A stretch of DNA of 64,000 bases from JAPYTK01 sp964401935. GTDB lineage: Bacteria > Myxococcota_A > Polyangia > Polyangiales > Polyangiaceae. The DNA lies in assembly GCA_964401935.1 (NCBI GenBank), contig CAYOAL010000022.1, positions 28,990-92,989 on the forward strand. Reading direction: 5' to 3'. Shown piece after piece: positions 61,897 to 64,000 of this stretch (position 1 is its first letter; each line of letters starts with the position of its first letter). Under the pieces are notes generated by a model that did not search any database, was not told where the DNA came from, and was given only the letters and a program-made list of their open reading frames with translations. The position numbers and the translations under genes were made by a program.

Positions 61897-63957
61897 TCAT
61901 CGCTCTGCCGCTTGCAGCACGTTGGGGAAAGGGGCGCGGGCGAGACAGCCAAAGAGCGGGTGCCGCGTGAGACGAGCGCGGGTGGTGAGGGGCGATGGGA
62001 GGCCGCACAGAAAGCGCGCGACGGCCCGTGGCTCGCCGAGGGCCCGCGCCTCTCGGTCGCCTTCTCGCGCGAGTGCGCGGGCCGCGGCGATCGACGACGC
62101 GATGAGCTCGGGGGCCGGGCCGACCGCTCGCGCCGCCGCACCCGCGACGTCGGCCCCCCGTCCCTCGACACACACCGTGCAGTGACCACACGGTTCGCTC
62201 AACGTTTCGCCGAAGTGGCGCGAGAGGAGCGCGGGTTGGCAGGTGTTGGCGCCGAGCAGGGCAAACACCTCGCGCAAGCGCTCGAGCTCGCGGCGCTCAC
62301 GGCCAAGGAGGCGTTCGTGGAGGCTGCGAGCGAGCTCGTCCGTCGCGCCAGGAACGCGCACGACCCGCAGTGGGTGACGCATCCCGCTCGTTTGCAGCTC
62401 GATGAGGTCGAACGCGGCGAGCTCGTCGAGAGCCGCGACGATCTCGCTGCGGCTGGTGTCGAGCGCATGCACCGCCGCGTCGACATCGATGTCGAACCAA
62501 AGGCGAGCCTTCGTGCTCCGCGCCAAGAGCCGCTTGAGGAACGCTCGCCGCGAGGGCTCGAAGGTGGCCAGGATCTCGGCCGAGGTTCTCTTCGGCTTGA
62601 AGCGGAACCGCTGATAGAACGGCGTGCCGCTCTCGAGGTAGCCGTCGAGCTCGAGGTAGGTGACGAGCGTTCTCACCACGAGCTCTCGGATGTCGTGCGT
62701 GTTGGCGAGATCCATGTAGCTCACGTCGAATGAGTCGCCCTCGTCGACGAGGCGGAAGAGGCTCTCCACGAGGCCGGCCACCGCCCCCTCGGCGGGCGTG
62801 TCGCCGTAGGCAAAACTCTGCAAGGCGTGGAGGTCGGATGCGCAGGCGATGGTCTCGCAAATGGATGGCTCGCCATCACGCCCGGCGCGACCAATCTCCT
62901 GCGCGTAGCCTTCCAAGCTCTTTGGGGCGTTGTAGTGGTACACGTAGCGAATCGCCGCCTTGTCGACGCCCATGCCGAACGCGATGGTGGCGACGACGAC
63001 GCTGGGGGAGCCCCGCATGAACCCCTCCTGCAGATGGGCACGCTTCTCGGCGCTGAGACCAGCGTGGAATGGCGCCGCGTCGAGGCCGTGCGCGGCGCAA
63101 AGCGAAGCGACCTCCTCCGCCGTCTTCTGTCGGGTGACGTAGACGATGGTCGCGCCGCCCGGGCGCTCTCGAAGGCGTGCGAGCAAGACCGCGTCCCGCT
63201 CGTGCTCTTCGACCAGCCGCGTGAGCAAGGTGAGGTTCTCGCGATGGAAGGGCGTTCGCACGGCATGCCGGCGGTCGATGTGGAACTGGCGGCACACGTC
63301 GTCGAGCACCGCTGGGGTGGCGGTGGCGGTGAGCGCCAGCACTCTCTCGGCCCCGAACGCCGGCGCGAACGCGGCTAGGCGCAGGTAGTCGGGACGGAAG
63401 TTGTGGCCCCACTCCGAGATGCAGTGGGCCTCGTCCACCGCGAACAGCGACAGCCGTACGCCCCGCAACGACTCGCGGAAGCGCTCGTTGTTGAAGCGCT
63501 CGGGTGCCACATAGAGCAGCTTCAACGAACCGCTGCGAACCGCTGCCATGACGTCTCGCAGCTCATCGCGGTCGAGCGTGGAGTCGACGCGGCGGGCGGC
63601 CACGCCACGCCGAGTGAGCGCATCGATCTGATCTTTCATCAAGGCGATGAGCGGAGACACCACCAAGGTGAGCCCCTCGAAGAGGAGCGCAGGGAGCTGG
63701 TAGCAGAGCGACTTGCCCCCTCCCGTGGGAAACACCGCCGCCGCCGACCGCCCGGCGAGCAGATGGGCGATCACCTCCTCCTGCCCTGGCCGGAACGCCG
63801 TGAACCCCCACCGCCGCTCGAGCAACGCTCGCGCCTCGGCGGAGACGGCACCCGACCCCACGCCACCGCCGTCAAGGACGTCCCCTGGCCTCGCTTGTGT
63901 GTCGTCCGCGGGGGACCGCTCGACGGCACCCACGGCGGGCGGCTCCGGCGCAACCAT
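61897..63957 (-). CDS. recQ: RecQ-family ATP-dependent DNA helicase
   Basis: 686 residues. 3'-5' helicase used in recombination and repair. Walker A PTGGGKS near 77-83, VDEAHCISEWGHNFRPDY (DEAH box), TATATP, and the second RecA domain with FGMGVDKAAIRYVYHYNAPKSLEGYAQEIGRAGRDG. A zinc-binding cluster C-x17-C-x2-C-x2-C lies at about 593-616 (CQPALLSRHFGE, then EPCGHCTVC), far C-terminal and after a winged-helix-like part, with no clear HRDC domain. The first 40 residues before the helicase core are low-complexity. Converges with the VWA gene, 29 bp apart. Confidence 0.94.
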   Translation of the reverse strand: MVAPEPPAVGAVERSPADDTQARPGDVLDGGGVGSGAVSAEARALLERRWGFTAFRPGQEEVIAHLLAGRSAAAVFPTGGGKSLCYQLPALLFEGLTLVVSPLIALMKDQIDALTRRGVAARRVDSTLDRDELRDVMAAVRSGSLKLLYVAPERFNNERFRESLRGVRLSLFAVDEAHCISEWGHNFRPDYLRLAAFAPAFGAERVLALTATATPAVLDDVCRQFHIDRRHAVRTPFHRENLTLLTRLVEEHERDAVLLARLRERPGGATIVYVTRQKTAEEVASLCAAHGLDAAPFHAGLSAEKRAHLQEGFMRGSPSVVVATIAFGMGVDKAAIRYVYHYNAPKSLEGYAQEIGRAGRDGEPSICETIACASDLHALQSFAYGDTPAEGAVAGLVESLFRLVDEGDSFDVSYMDLANTHDIRELVVRTLVTYLELDGYLESGTPFYQRFRFKPKRTSAEILATFEPSRRAFLKRLLARSTKARLWFDIDVDAAVHALDTSRSEIVAALDELAAFDLIELQTSGMRHPLRVVRVPGATDELARSLHERLLGRERRELERLREVFALLGANTCQPALLSRHFGETLSEPCGHCTVCVEGRGADVAGAAARAVGPAPELIASSIAAARALAREGDREARALGEPRAVARFLCGLPSPLTTRARLTRHPLFGCLARAPFPNVLQAAER

Positions 63958-64000
63958 CCTCGTGTCGTCGCAGAGGTGTGGCGGCGTCGCAACGACGCAT

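Overview
The window is GC-rich (about 70% by eye) bacterial chromosome that reads as a myxobacterium (Myxococcota, probably Polyangiales-like). The reasons are a MYXO-CTERM sorting tail on a large calcium-repeat protein, three Hanks-type Ser/Thr kinases, an FHA-type enhancer-binding protein, two DUF2169 proteins and many Cys-rich or Pro-rich lipoproteins. Species cannot be named from sequence alone.

The best-anchored landmark is an origin-proximal replication locus. dnaN, recF and gyrB run leftwards from a 556-bp gap (15397-15952) that holds DnaA-box-like 9-mers and the most AT-rich DNA seen here. dnaA is not adjacent. About 8.5 kb to the right lie two parS sites (24417-24432 perfect palindrome, 24463-24478 one base off), so this looks like the oriC/ParB-loading region, although parAB is not in the window.

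Layout: 1-4.1 kb holds a partial DUF2804 gene, an SDR, a lipoprotein joining a C39-like and an HExxH peptidase domain, and two small membrane proteins. 4.3-10.3 kb encodes two large secreted repeat proteins. 10.3-15.4 kb is gyrB-recF-dnaN. 16-23.5 kb has a kinase overlapping an ABC ATPase, then two DUF2169 genes flanking a papain-like lipoprotein. 23.6-29.7 kb has parS, a glutamine amidotransferase, the complete AmmeMemoRadiSam set (amrA, amrB, amrS), an HNH nuclease and a J-domain protein. 29.8-35.5 kb is a signalling block: kinase, FHA sigma54 activator, and an opposing operon of Cys-rich lipoprotein, cyclic-nucleotide-binding protein and PEGA protein. 35.5-52.2 kb mixes housekeeping genes (rpe, tRNA-Ser, trxA, dmeF) with lipoproteins and a third kinase. 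52.2-64 kb has glnB-glnA, an MMPL exporter, a HEAT-like protein opposite a MoxR/VWA pair, and recQ.

A window-wide pattern is that many first-in-operon genes have no Shine-Dalgarno sequence but carry a TANNNT hexamer exactly 6 nt (sometimes 5 or 8) before the start codon, which is the layout expected of leaderless mRNAs. This also settles several start codons. The divergent amrB/amrS pair packs two such promoters and a 17-bp inverted repeat into 36 bp.
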